38,106 nucleotides of DNA. It comes from Proteobacteria bacterium UBA4656. GTDB taxonomy: Bacteria > Pseudomonadota > Gammaproteobacteria > Xanthomonadales > Ahniellaceae. The position numbers and the translations under genes are program-made. The notes under the pieces were generated by a model, which worked only from the letters and a program-made list of their open reading frames with translations, was not told the DNA's origin and did not search any database. Positions 16,205 through 23,257 of this stretch are shown here, in pieces. The stretch is taken from the NCBI GenBank assembly GCA_002405525.1, contig DHLY01000164.1, forward strand, positions 1 through 38,106, in the 5' to 3' direction. Numbering within the stretch: the first letter of the stretch is position 1; the number at the start of each line of letters is the position of its first letter.

Positions 16205-16229
16205 TGCAAACGTATTCATAACATTTGCA
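16205..16229. promoter_or_regulatory. Operator-like palindrome between receptor and amylase genes
   Basis: In an AT-rich island inside very GC-rich DNA, TGCAAACGTATTCA (16205-16218) is a near-perfect CG-centred palindrome of the kind bound by LacI-family sugar regulators. A second arm, TTTGCA at 16224-16229, also pairs with the first TGCAAA. It sits about 135 bases before the receptor start (minus) and 180 bases before the amylase start (plus), so it could control both. The intergenic region 16072-16405 holds no gene. No LacI-type regulator gene is in the window, so control is inferred only from site shape and position. Confidence 0.5.
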
Positions 16230-16405
16230 GACACGGTCGTCATGCGAGGCTATGGAGCGGGCCCCGCGAGGTGCGGGGTCATGGCAGGGGGTGCGATCGC
16301 GTGAAACACGCCTCAGTCGAACTCGGGACCCGCCTTGCTCCGGCGCATTCCTCCGCGCGTGACGCGGTGCAGCATCGACCGGGGGTCCGCTTCCGGCGTT
16401 GCTTG

Positions 16406-19009
16406 ATGCACGCCGCATGCTGCATTGCAATATGGCCGGTCGCGGCTTTGGGCGCCGGGCCGCTCCACGTTGCTTCGCCCGACTGGCGCGACCAGATCAT
16501 CTATTTCGCCATGCTGGACCGGTTCGACGACGGGGACCGGTCGAACAACGACCAGGGCGAGGGCGAACACCAGCCGGCCGACCGCCGCCGCTACAGCGGC
16601 GGCGATCTTGCCGGCGCGCTGCGCCGGCTCGACTACATCCGCGGACTGGGCGCGACCGCGCTGTGGATCACCCCTCCGGTGGCGCACCAGTGGTGGGACG
16701 ATGCAAACGACTACGGCGGCTACCACGGCTACTGGGCGACCGACTTCTCCGCCGTCGACCCGCACTTCGGCACGCTGGACGACTACCGTGCGCTCTCGCG
16801 TGGCCTGCATGCGCGCGACATGTACCTGGTGCAGGACATCGTCCTCAATCACGTCGGCAACTTCTTCCGCTATCCGGCGGCCTGGTCGGCGGACGAACCG
16901 GCGCTGGGCTGGGCCGCGAACCCTGACCGCAGCGGGCGTCGCGGTCCGACGCAGGCGCCGTTTGACCTCAATGACCCGCGCGACCCGGCGCAGCGCGCGG
17001 CATCGATCTACCACTGGACGCCGACCATCCGCGACATCGGCGACCGCAGCCAGGAACTCACCTTCCAGTTGTCCGACCTCGACGACCTGGACACCGGCAA
17101 TCCGGTGGTGCGGGATGCGCTGCGGCGCTCCTACGCACACTGGATCCGCGAAGTCGGGGTCGATGCCTTCCGGGTCGATACCGCGTTCTACGTCGAGCCC
17201 GGCTTCCTCGACGACTTCGTCTACGGCGGCGACGGTGACGCGCCCGGCGCGCTGGCCGCAGCACGCGCCACCGGGCGCGACGGTTTCCTCGTGTTCGGCG
17301 AGGGCTTCGGCATCGACCGCCCGTTCCAGGACCGGCAGGCGCGCAAGATGGAGCGCTACATGGATGGCGTCCACGGCACGATGCCGTCGATGCTCAACTT
17401 CCCGCTTTACGGCACCGTGGTCGACGTGTTCGCACGCGGTTCGCCCACCGCCGCGCTCGGCCATCGCATCCGCAGCATGCTGGCGGTGCACCGGCGCGCG
17501 CACTGGATGCCGACTTTCGTCGACAACCACGACGTGGACCGCTTCCTCGCCGGCGCCGACGAAGCCGGACTCCGGCTGGCCCTGCTCGCGATCATGACCC
17601 TGCCCGGCATCCCGACGATCTACTACGGCACCGAGCAGGGCTTCACCCGGACCCGGGAGTCGATGTTCGGGGCCGGCTGGGGCGGCGGAGGGCGCGACCG
17701 CTTCGACGCCGACGCCCCGCTGTACCGCTACATCGCCGCGGCCACCGCGCTGCGCCGCGGGCACCGCGTCTTCAGCCGCGGCACGCCCGAGGTCGTGCAC
17801 GAAAACAACGCCGGTCCGGGCGCGATCGCGTGGCGCACCAGGCACCAGGGCGCCACGGCGCTGGTGGCGCTCAACACCTCCGCAGGCGCCGCGCTGCTCG
17901 ACAGCGTCGACACCGGCCTGCCCGCCGGCACCCGGCTGCGGCCGGCTTTCTCGATCGACGGCGCAGCGCCCGCGCTGGTGGTCGGCGCGGGGGGTCGGGT
18001 GGCGGTCGAACTGCCGCCGCGCGCGGGCTGGGTGTGGATCGCTGAAGAGACCGATGCCGACGCTGCACCGGTGCAGGCGGACGTGGCGCAGGCGGACGTG
18101 GCGATCACGATCGACCCCCTGCCTTCCGCGCCGGTCGCGGACGACCTCGACATCGGCGGCACCGCGTCCGGCACCACGGCGTTCGCGCTGGTGGTCGATG
18201 GGGCGCTCGACCGCGCACTGCCGGTACACGCGGATGCCGATGGCCGCTGGGGGACGCGGATCGACACCGCGAGCATGGTCGACCCGACCGTCTGGCACCG
18301 GCTGGTGGCCTGGCACCCGGAGTCGGGCACCGCATCCGATGCCGCGACCTTCCGGGTGGAGCGGCGATGGACCGCCGCCGCCGGGGTGGACGATCCGGCG
18401 GGCGACGATGCCGGCCCCGCGGGGCGCTACCGCTACCCGACCGACCCGACCTGGGGCGAAAACCGGCAGGCGGACCTGCGCGGCGCGACCGCCGAGGTTT
18501 CCGGCGGTGCGCTGCGCCTGACGCTGGAGCTGGCGCAGGTCACCACCTCGTGGAATCCGGCCAACGGTTTCGACCACGTCGCCTTCGGCATCGCGATCGC
18601 ATTCCCCGGCGAGGCGGGCGCCCGCGCGCTGCCGCTGCAGAACACGACGTTTCCCGACGGGCATCGCTGGCAGTACCGCCTGCGCGCCCATGGCTGGTCG
18701 AACGCGCTGTTCGCGGCCGAAGGCGCGTCGGCCATCGCCGAGGGCCGCAGCGTGGTGCCGGCGCCGACGATCGCCGCCGATGCGCGAGCGAAGCGGATCG
18801 CGTTCACCTTCCCGGCGGCCGCGCTCGGCGGCCGCCGCAACCTGGCGGGCGCGCGGATCCAGGTCACCACCTGGGACTACGACGGCGGCTGGCGCGCGCT
18901 GCAGCCGGCGGCGGGCTCGCACGCCTTCGGCGGCGGCGAGGGCGCGCGCGATCCACTGGTGATGGACGAACTGCTGCTCGCGATTCCGACCGGAGCGGGC
19001 GGGGAGTGA
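16406..19009 (+). CDS. Secreted GH13 alpha-amylase with C-terminal glucodextranase-like module
   Basis: The product has 867 residues from ATG 16406, giving a short hydrophobic leader (MHAACCIAIWPVAALGAG); start sites further upstream are possible. The four GH13 regions are present: DIVLNH (144-149), GVDAFRVDT (nucleophile Asp258), VFGEG (acid Glu299) and FVDNHD (Asp376). After the barrel comes a beta domain to about 550, an Ig-like stretch with Ala/Asp-rich linker, and a C-terminal module (about 650-855) opening DDPAGDDAGPAGRYRYPTD, the wording of the C-terminal domain of glucodextranases and amylopullulanases. It should cut alpha-1,4 glucans outside the cytoplasm and feed the divergent receptor. 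The exact product pattern cannot be read from sequence. Confidence 0.9.
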   Translation: MHAACCIAIWPVAALGAGPLHVASPDWRDQIIYFAMLDRFDDGDRSNNDQGEGEHQPADRRRYSGGDLAGALRRLDYIRGLGATALWITPPVAHQWWDDANDYGGYHGYWATDFSAVDPHFGTLDDYRALSRGLHARDMYLVQDIVLNHVGNFFRYPAAWSADEPALGWAANPDRSGRRGPTQAPFDLNDPRDPAQRAASIYHWTPTIRDIGDRSQELTFQLSDLDDLDTGNPVVRDALRRSYAHWIREVGVDAFRVDTAFYVEPGFLDDFVYGGDGDAPGALAAARATGRDGFLVFGEGFGIDRPFQDRQARKMERYMDGVHGTMPSMLNFPLYGTVVDVFARGSPTAALGHRIRSMLAVHRRAHWMPTFVDNHDVDRFLAGADEAGLRLALLAIMTLPGIPTIYYGTEQGFTRTRESMFGAGWGGGGRDRFDADAPLYRYIAAATALRRGHRVFSRGTPEVVHENNAGPGAIAWRTRHQGATALVALNTSAGAALLDSVDTGLPAGTRLRPAFSIDGAAPALVVGAGGRVAVELPPRAGWVWIAEETDADAAPVQADVAQADVAITIDPLPSAPVADDLDIGGTASGTTAFALVVDGALDRALPVHADADGRWGTRIDTASMVDPTVWHRLVAWHPESGTASDAATFRVERRWTAAAGVDDPAGDDAGPAGRYRYPTDPTWGENRQADLRGATAEVSGGALRLTLELAQVTTSWNPANGFDHVAFGIAIAFPGEAGARALPLQNTTFPDGHRWQYRLRAHGWSNALFAAEGASAIAEGRSVVPAPTIAADARAKRIAFTFPAAALGGRRNLAGARIQVTTWDYDGGWRALQPAAGSHAFGGGEGARDPLVMDELLLAIPTGAGGE

Positions 19010-19093
19010 ACGGAGGGGCGCGCCTGGGCGCCCGACGACGGGGCCTGTGCGACCGATGCCCGGGAAAGGCCGCGTTCGCAATGGCTGCGGCAC

Positions 19094-19128
19094 TTGCAAT
19101 TCCGATCCGTAAAACGTAGTTTTACCGC
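19094..19128 (+). promoter_or_regulatory. Promoter and autoregulatory operator of the toxin-antitoxin module
   Basis: GTAAAAC-GTA-GTTTTAC (19109-19125) is a perfect 7 bp inverted repeat ending 3 bases before the antitoxin ATG. TTGCAA at 19094-19099 and TAGTTT at 19117-19122, 17 bases apart, could be -35 and -10 boxes. They would start transcription at or next to the ATG at 19129. No Shine-Dalgarno sequence is present, so a leaderless message is likely. Antitoxins with an AbrB-type fold usually bind palindromes in their own promoter. Confidence 0.6.
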
Positions 19129-19356
19129 ATGCTCAAGACCATCACCCGGATCGGCAACTCCCACGGCCTGATCTTCGACGCGGCCTTGCTCGACCTCGCG
19201 CGCCTCAAGGCCGGCGACCAGGTCAACGTCGAAGTGCACGAGGGCGGCGCGATCACCATCACACCGATCCGGCCGACCATCACGCCGGACGATGCGGCCG
19301 ATCGCGCGCGCGAACTGATCCAGCGCAATGCGGCGGTCTTCAAGCGGCTCGCGTGA
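19129..19356 (+). CDS. AbrB/MazE-type antitoxin
   Basis: This 75-residue protein has an N-terminal swapped-hairpin (SpoVT-AbrB) domain: TITRIGNSHGLIFDAALLDL, then LKAGDQVNVEVHEGGAITITPI. It is followed by a 25-residue helical tail (DDAADRARELIQRNAAVFKRLA) that would bind and block the toxin. It should act as DNA-binding autorepressor and as inhibitor of the Doc-type toxin encoded next. Its stop overlaps the toxin's GTG (GTGA), which ties toxin synthesis to antitoxin translation. The start lacks a Shine-Dalgarno sequence. Confidence 0.92.
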   Translation: MLKTITRIGNSHGLIFDAALLDLARLKAGDQVNVEVHEGGAITITPIRPTITPDDAADRARELIQRNAAVFKRLA

Positions 19357-19784
19357 GAGGCTTCGCCCACCTCACGCCGAGCGCCGTCGTCGCCATCCAC
19401 GCGGAAGTGATCGCCGCCCACGGCGGTGCGCAGGGGATCCGCGACCAGGGCCTGCTCGAGTCGGCTGCCGCAGCACCCCAGGCGACCTTCGGCGGCACGC
19501 CGTTGTTCACGGATCCGGTCGAGATCGCGGCGGCGTATCTGTTCTACCTGTGCCGCAACCATCCCTTCGTCGACGGCAACAAGCGCGTCGGGCTGGCGGC
19601 CTGCCTGGTCTTCCTCGACGCCAACGGCCGCCTGCCGGACCCCGGTCTGCCGGGCCGCGACGTCGACGCCTGGGAAGCCTTCGTCCTTAACGTGGCCGCG
19701 TCGAGGATCGACCGCGACCAGACCACCGTGCGCCTGCGCCTGCTGCTTGGAGCCGCCGCCAGCGCGGTCAATGAATCCCGATGA
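19353..19784 (+). CDS. doc: Doc-type (Fic fold) toxin, death-on-curing family
   Basis: The product has 143 residues from GTG 19353. The key motif is HPFVDGNKR (70-78), matching the Doc HxFx(D/N)(A/G)NKR loop. In the studied phage P1 Doc this fold phosphorylates elongation factor EF-Tu and stops translation. The early LTPSAVVAIHAEVIAAHGG and GIRDQGLLESAAAAPQ helices are also typical. The motif is complete, so the toxin is probably active. The ATG of the following rRNA methyltransferase overlaps its stop (ATGA), so toxin translation should also drive expression of the genes behind it. Pairing with an AbrB-fold antitoxin instead of Phd is a recognised variant. Confidence 0.92.
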   Translation: MRGFAHLTPSAVVAIHAEVIAAHGGAQGIRDQGLLESAAAAPQATFGGTPLFTDPVEIAAAYLFYLCRNHPFVDGNKRVGLAACLVFLDANGRLPDPGLPGRDVDAWEAFVLNVAASRIDRDQTTVRLRLLLGAAASAVNESR

Positions 19785-20953
19785 ACACGCCTCTGTCCAC
19801 CGTCCACCTCAAGATCGAACGCCGCTCCAACCATCCCTGGGTGTTCCAGAAGATGGTGGACAAGCCCGAACCCAAGCCCAGGCCCGGCAGCGTCGTCGAA
19901 GTGATCGACCGCGAGGGCCAGTGGTGCGGGCGCGGCTTCTACAACGGACACTCACGGATCGCGCTGCGCATGCTGAGCGAGCGCCGCGACGAGGCGATCA
20001 ACGAGGCCTTCTTCGCGCGCCGCATCGCCGACGCCGTGGCGCTGCGCCGCGAGACGCTCGGGCTCGACGCCGTCACCGACGCCTACCGCCTGTTCCACTC
20101 CGAGGGCGATGGACTCTCGGGCCTGGTGGTCGACCGCTTCGGCGACACCCTGGTGATCGAATACTTCTCGGCCGGCATGTGGCGGGTGCGCGACCAGGTG
20201 CGCCGCGCGCTGGACGCGCACTTCCCGGGCGCCGCGCACTACTGGTTCGCCGAAGCCCACGTGCAGAAGCAGGAGTCCTTCGACTGCAAGGCGCCCGCGC
20301 CGCCGGAGCCGACGGTCATCACCGAGCACGGCGTGCGCTTCCGCGCCGCGCCGGGCACCGGCCACAAGACCGGCTTCTTCGCCGACCAGCGCGACAACCG
20401 GAAGCTGCTTTCCGAGTTCACCGCCGGCAGGACGGTGCTCGACCTGTGCTGCAACTCGGGCGGCTTCGGCATTTACGCCAAGACCATCGGCGGGGCGACC
20501 GAAGTCACCGCCATCGACCTCGACGAGGAGATCCTCGCCATCGCCGAGAGCAACGCGAAGTTGAACAAGGCCCGCGTGCGCTTCGTGCAGGCCGACATCT
20601 TCCCGTGGCTGCGCGACGTGGCGGTCGGCAACCGCGCCCGGTACGACGTGGTGGTCCTCGACCCGGCGAAGATGACCCGCGACCGCGAACAGGTGATCCC
20701 GGCGCTGAAGAAATACCTCGACATGAACAAGCTCGCCCTGGCGGCGGTCAAGCCCGGCGGCATCTTCCTCACCTGCTCGTGCACCGGGCTGGTCAGCGAG
20801 GAGCAGTTCCTCGACATGCTGCGCCGCGCGGCGTTCTACGCCGGCCGCACCGTGCAGGTGCTGCGCGTCACCGGCGCCGGACCCGACCATCCGTGGCTGG
20901 CCCACGTGCCGGAAAGCCGCTACCTGAAAGCCGCCTTCTGCCGGGTGTGGTGA
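19781..20953 (+). CDS. RlmI-like class I rRNA (cytosine-C5) methyltransferase
   Basis: The product has 390 residues. An N-terminal PUA-like domain (about 1-75: LKIERRSNHPWVFQKMV, VEVIDREGQWCGRGFYN) precedes an EEHEE-type linker domain and the Rossmann methyltransferase: TGFFADQRDNRKLL (about 201-214), the SAM motif VLDLCCNSGGFGIYA, the acidic AIDLDEE, the motif VLDPAKM and the late FLTCSCTG with the cysteine used in C5 methylation. E. coli RlmI methylates C1962 of 23S rRNA, and this is the nearest known role. VLDPAKM replaces the more usual VLDPPK. It starts inside the toxin's stop codon and ends overlapping the next gene (TGATG). Confidence 0.9.
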   Translation: MNTPLSTVHLKIERRSNHPWVFQKMVDKPEPKPRPGSVVEVIDREGQWCGRGFYNGHSRIALRMLSERRDEAINEAFFARRIADAVALRRETLGLDAVTDAYRLFHSEGDGLSGLVVDRFGDTLVIEYFSAGMWRVRDQVRRALDAHFPGAAHYWFAEAHVQKQESFDCKAPAPPEPTVITEHGVRFRAAPGTGHKTGFFADQRDNRKLLSEFTAGRTVLDLCCNSGGFGIYAKTIGGATEVTAIDLDEEILAIAESNAKLNKARVRFVQADIFPWLRDVAVGNRARYDVVVLDPAKMTRDREQVIPALKKYLDMNKLALAAVKPGGIFLTCSCTGLVSEEQFLDMLRRAAFYAGRTVQVLRVTGAGPDHPWLAHVPESRYLKAAFCRVW

Positions 20954-21591
20954 TGACGGACGACCCAGCCACCGACCGCGACGTCGACCCGGCCGACCGC
21001 GCCGCGCCCGACACGCTCGACGGCGTGTGGGACGACGCCTGGACCCGGCTGGAGGCCGCGGTGCGCCGGCGCCAGCATCCTTACCGCACCTGCGTGGTCG
21101 CCACCTCCGGCGACGACGGAGTGGATGCGCGCACCGTGGTGCTGCGCGGCGCCGACCGCGCGGCCGGCACGCTGCGCTTCCACACCGACCGGCGCAGCGC
21201 CAAACTGGCCCAACTGCTGCACGACCGGCGCGTTGCCCTGGTGTTCTACGGCGACGGCGTGCAGGTGCGCGCGCGCGGCATCGCCAGCGTGCAGGCCGAC
21301 GATGCGCGCGTCGATTCGGCGTGGGCGGCCACGCCGGCAATGTCGCGGCGCTGCTACCTCACCGCCGCCGCGCCCGGCACGCCGAACATCACACCCACAT
21401 CCGGCCTGCCGCCGGAACTGGCCATGCTGCGGCCGCCGCTGGAACTGACCGCGCGCGGACGCGAGGCCTTCGCCGTGGTCGCGGTGCGCGTGCAGTCGAT
21501 CGACTGGCTGCACCTGGCCGCGCGCGGCCAGCGCCGCGCCGGCTTCAGCCGCGACGGCGAGCGCTGGATGGCGACCTGGATGGTGCCCTGA
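20953..21591 (+). CDS. Pyridoxamine 5'-phosphate oxidase-family FMN-binding protein
   Basis: The product has 212 residues. ATG 20953 overlaps the methyltransferase stop (TGATG); a GTG three bases earlier is an alternative start. The split-barrel flavin fold is suggested by HPYRTCVVATSGDDGVDARTVVLRGA, the LRFHTDRRSAKLAQL segment (FMN-phosphate contact in this family) and a C-terminal WLHLAARGQRRAGFSRDGERW that resembles the end of PdxH-like enzymes. It may be a vitamin B6 oxidase relative or a general flavin/haem-binding protein; it is probably not the genuine PdxH. It sits fourth in the overlapping run and its own stop overlaps the next ATG. Confidence 0.8.
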   Translation: MTDDPATDRDVDPADRAAPDTLDGVWDDAWTRLEAAVRRRQHPYRTCVVATSGDDGVDARTVVLRGADRAAGTLRFHTDRRSAKLAQLLHDRRVALVFYGDGVQVRARGIASVQADDARVDSAWAATPAMSRRCYLTAAAPGTPNITPTSGLPPELAMLRPPLELTARGREAFAVVAVRVQSIDWLHLAARGQRRAGFSRDGERWMATWMVP

Positions 21592-23039
21592 TGCGCCCGC
21601 CCGCCCTCGTCCTCTGCCTGCTGCTTCCCGCCGCGGGCGCGCACGCGGCCCTGCCCGACGACGCGACGATCGCGACCGAGCTGCGCGCCTACGTCGCCGA
21701 CGCGAAGCAGGCGCCGGCGGTGGTCGTCGGCGTGCTGGAGGGCGGGCGCACGCGGATCGTCGCGCGCGGCCTCGACGACGGTGCGCCGGTCGCACCCGGC
21801 GACCGCGTGTTCGAGATCGGCTCGATCAGCAAGGTCTTCACCGCCCTGCTGCTCGCGCGCATGGTCGAGGCAGGCGAAGTCACCGAGGACCAGCTCATCG
21901 GGCCGCTGTTCCCGCCGGAACACCCGCTGCGCGAACCGCTGGCGTCGATCACGCTGGGCGAACTGGCCAGCCACGCCAGCGGCCTGCCGCGGCTGCCGAA
22001 GGACGCCGGCCCGCTGCTGCGCGCCGCCTTCGGCCGCGATCCGTATGCCGACAGCACGGCCGACGAGATCTTCCGCTCGGTGGCCGCGCTGTCCAATGAG
22101 GATCTCGGACCGCGGGGCGAGTTTGCCTATTCCAACCTCGCGGTCGCCCTGCTCGGCCAACTGCTGGCGCGCAGGTTCGGTGCCGACTACGCCACCGCCC
22201 TGCGGCGCCGGGTTTTCGAACCGCTGGGCCTTGACCCATGGCCGCTGGCGCCGCTGCCGCCGTCCGATCCGCGCTTCGTGCAGGGCCATCGCGCCAACTT
22301 CCGTCCGGCGCCGGCCTGGCACCTCGACGCCTACGCCCCCGCCGGCGGACTGCAGGCCAGTGCGAACCAGCTGCTGGCCTTCACTTCGACGCAGATCGGC
22401 GACCCGCCAGCCTGGGTGCGCGCCGCGCAGCGCCCGCGCGTCGGGATCGACGCGGCCCAGGGCCGCCGCGGTGCGCTCGGCTGGGCCGTCTCGCGGATCG
22501 GCCCGCGCGAGGTCTGGTGGCACAACGGCGGCACCGGCGGCTTCCGCACGCACCTCGCGCTGGTCCCGGCGGAAGGCATCGCCCTGGTGGTGCTGACCAA
22601 CGCGGTCGGCGACGCCGACGCGCTGGCGCGCCGCCTGCTGGATCCGGCGCAGCCCGCGCCACGCGCGCAGGCCAACGGCATCCTGTCCGTCTTCGTGACC
22701 CTCGGCGGCCTGCTGCTGGCCACTATCCTGCCGCTGGCGGTGACCGGGAGGGCGCACGCGCATGCCGCGGGGCACCGGCAGCGCGCGCCGGACCGCCTCG
22801 ATGTGCTCGGCGTCGCGCTGTCGATGGGCGTGATCCTGCTGCTGATGGAGCGCATGGGCGATTTCGCGCGCGTGCCCTGGATGGCGTGGCGGTTGGCCGC
22901 GATCGCCTGCGCGGCGGGCGCGCTGTACCTGGCGCGCCGCGCCATGCCCTGGCCCTGGCGCGTGGACCGCGGCTGGCGCTCGGGCTTGCGGATCGCCGGC
23001 CTGCTCTTCACCGGCCTCGTGCTTGCGCTGCTGTTGTAG
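21591..23039 (+). CDS. Beta-lactamase-fold serine hydrolase with C-terminal membrane domain
   Basis: The product has 482 residues. A signal peptide (MRPPALVLCLLLPAAGAHA) leads to a class C beta-lactamase/penicillin-binding-protein fold with GSISK (catalytic Ser78, Lys81), FAYSNL (Tyr180) and HNGGTGG (311-317, in the place of KTG). After about residue 345 come four hydrophobic helices, so the enzyme is tethered with its active site in the periplasm. Family members hydrolyse peptides, esters or peptidoglycan fragments; resistance is not implied. It closes the five-gene overlapping run. Its TAG stop (23037-23039) lies inside the REP element that follows. Confidence 0.88.
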   Translation: MRPPALVLCLLLPAAGAHAALPDDATIATELRAYVADAKQAPAVVVGVLEGGRTRIVARGLDDGAPVAPGDRVFEIGSISKVFTALLLARMVEAGEVTEDQLIGPLFPPEHPLREPLASITLGELASHASGLPRLPKDAGPLLRAAFGRDPYADSTADEIFRSVAALSNEDLGPRGEFAYSNLAVALLGQLLARRFGADYATALRRRVFEPLGLDPWPLAPLPPSDPRFVQGHRANFRPAPAWHLDAYAPAGGLQASANQLLAFTSTQIGDPPAWVRAAQRPRVGIDAAQGRRGALGWAVSRIGPREVWWHNGGTGGFRTHLALVPAEGIALVVLTNAVGDADALARRLLDPAQPAPRAQANGILSVFVTLGGLLLATILPLAVTGRAHAHAAGHRQRAPDRLDVLGVALSMGVILLLMERMGDFARVPWMAWRLAAIACAAGALYLARRAMPWPWRVDRGWRSGLRIAGLLFTGLVLALLL

Positions 23040-23105
23040 GAGCGAGCGAAGCGCGCGACCGCAAGACTGGATTCCTGCTGCGCTGCTGGACGCAGCGCTC
23101 CCATA
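23035..23105. repeat. Paired REP element overlapping a stop codon
   Basis: TGTAGGAGCGAGCGAAGCGC starts a REP of the GTAGGAGCG kind common in Xanthomonadales and Pseudomonas, and GCGCTCCCATA ends an inverted partner. Outer arms GGAGCG (23039-23044) and CGCTCC (23096-23101) pair. An inner stem GCTGCG/CGCAGC lies at 23077-23096. The conserved GTAG supplies the TAG stop of the upstream hydrolase. The 152 bases up to the next gene hold nothing else I can name. Confidence 0.8.
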
Positions 23106-23257
23106 CCGTAAGCGACGTTCATGGGGCATCCCGCGTGCGACACGATCGCCCCGTCGCGGCAACCCGGCCTGAACCGCTCGCCAGCGGTCCCAGTGAGCGC
23201 AACCCCGCCGCGCGCTATCGTGCGTTCCACGTCCGGCACCCTCGACAAGGATCGACC

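Noticed and set aside
13336..16221. Open frame of about 961 codons on the plus strand opposite the TonB receptor
   Set aside because: Val/Asp/Arg-rich antisense shadow of the receptor; the receptor has a signal peptide, plug, C-terminal Phe, ribosome binding site and terminator.
16313..19099. Open frame of about 928 codons on the minus strand opposite the amylase
   Set aside because: Arg/Val/Gly-rich shadow; all GH13 motifs are on the plus strand.
21591..23039. Acquired beta-lactamase resistance gene
   Set aside because: The fold is shared by esterases and peptidases, the protein has a membrane tail and sits in a housekeeping-like operon; resistance is not supported.
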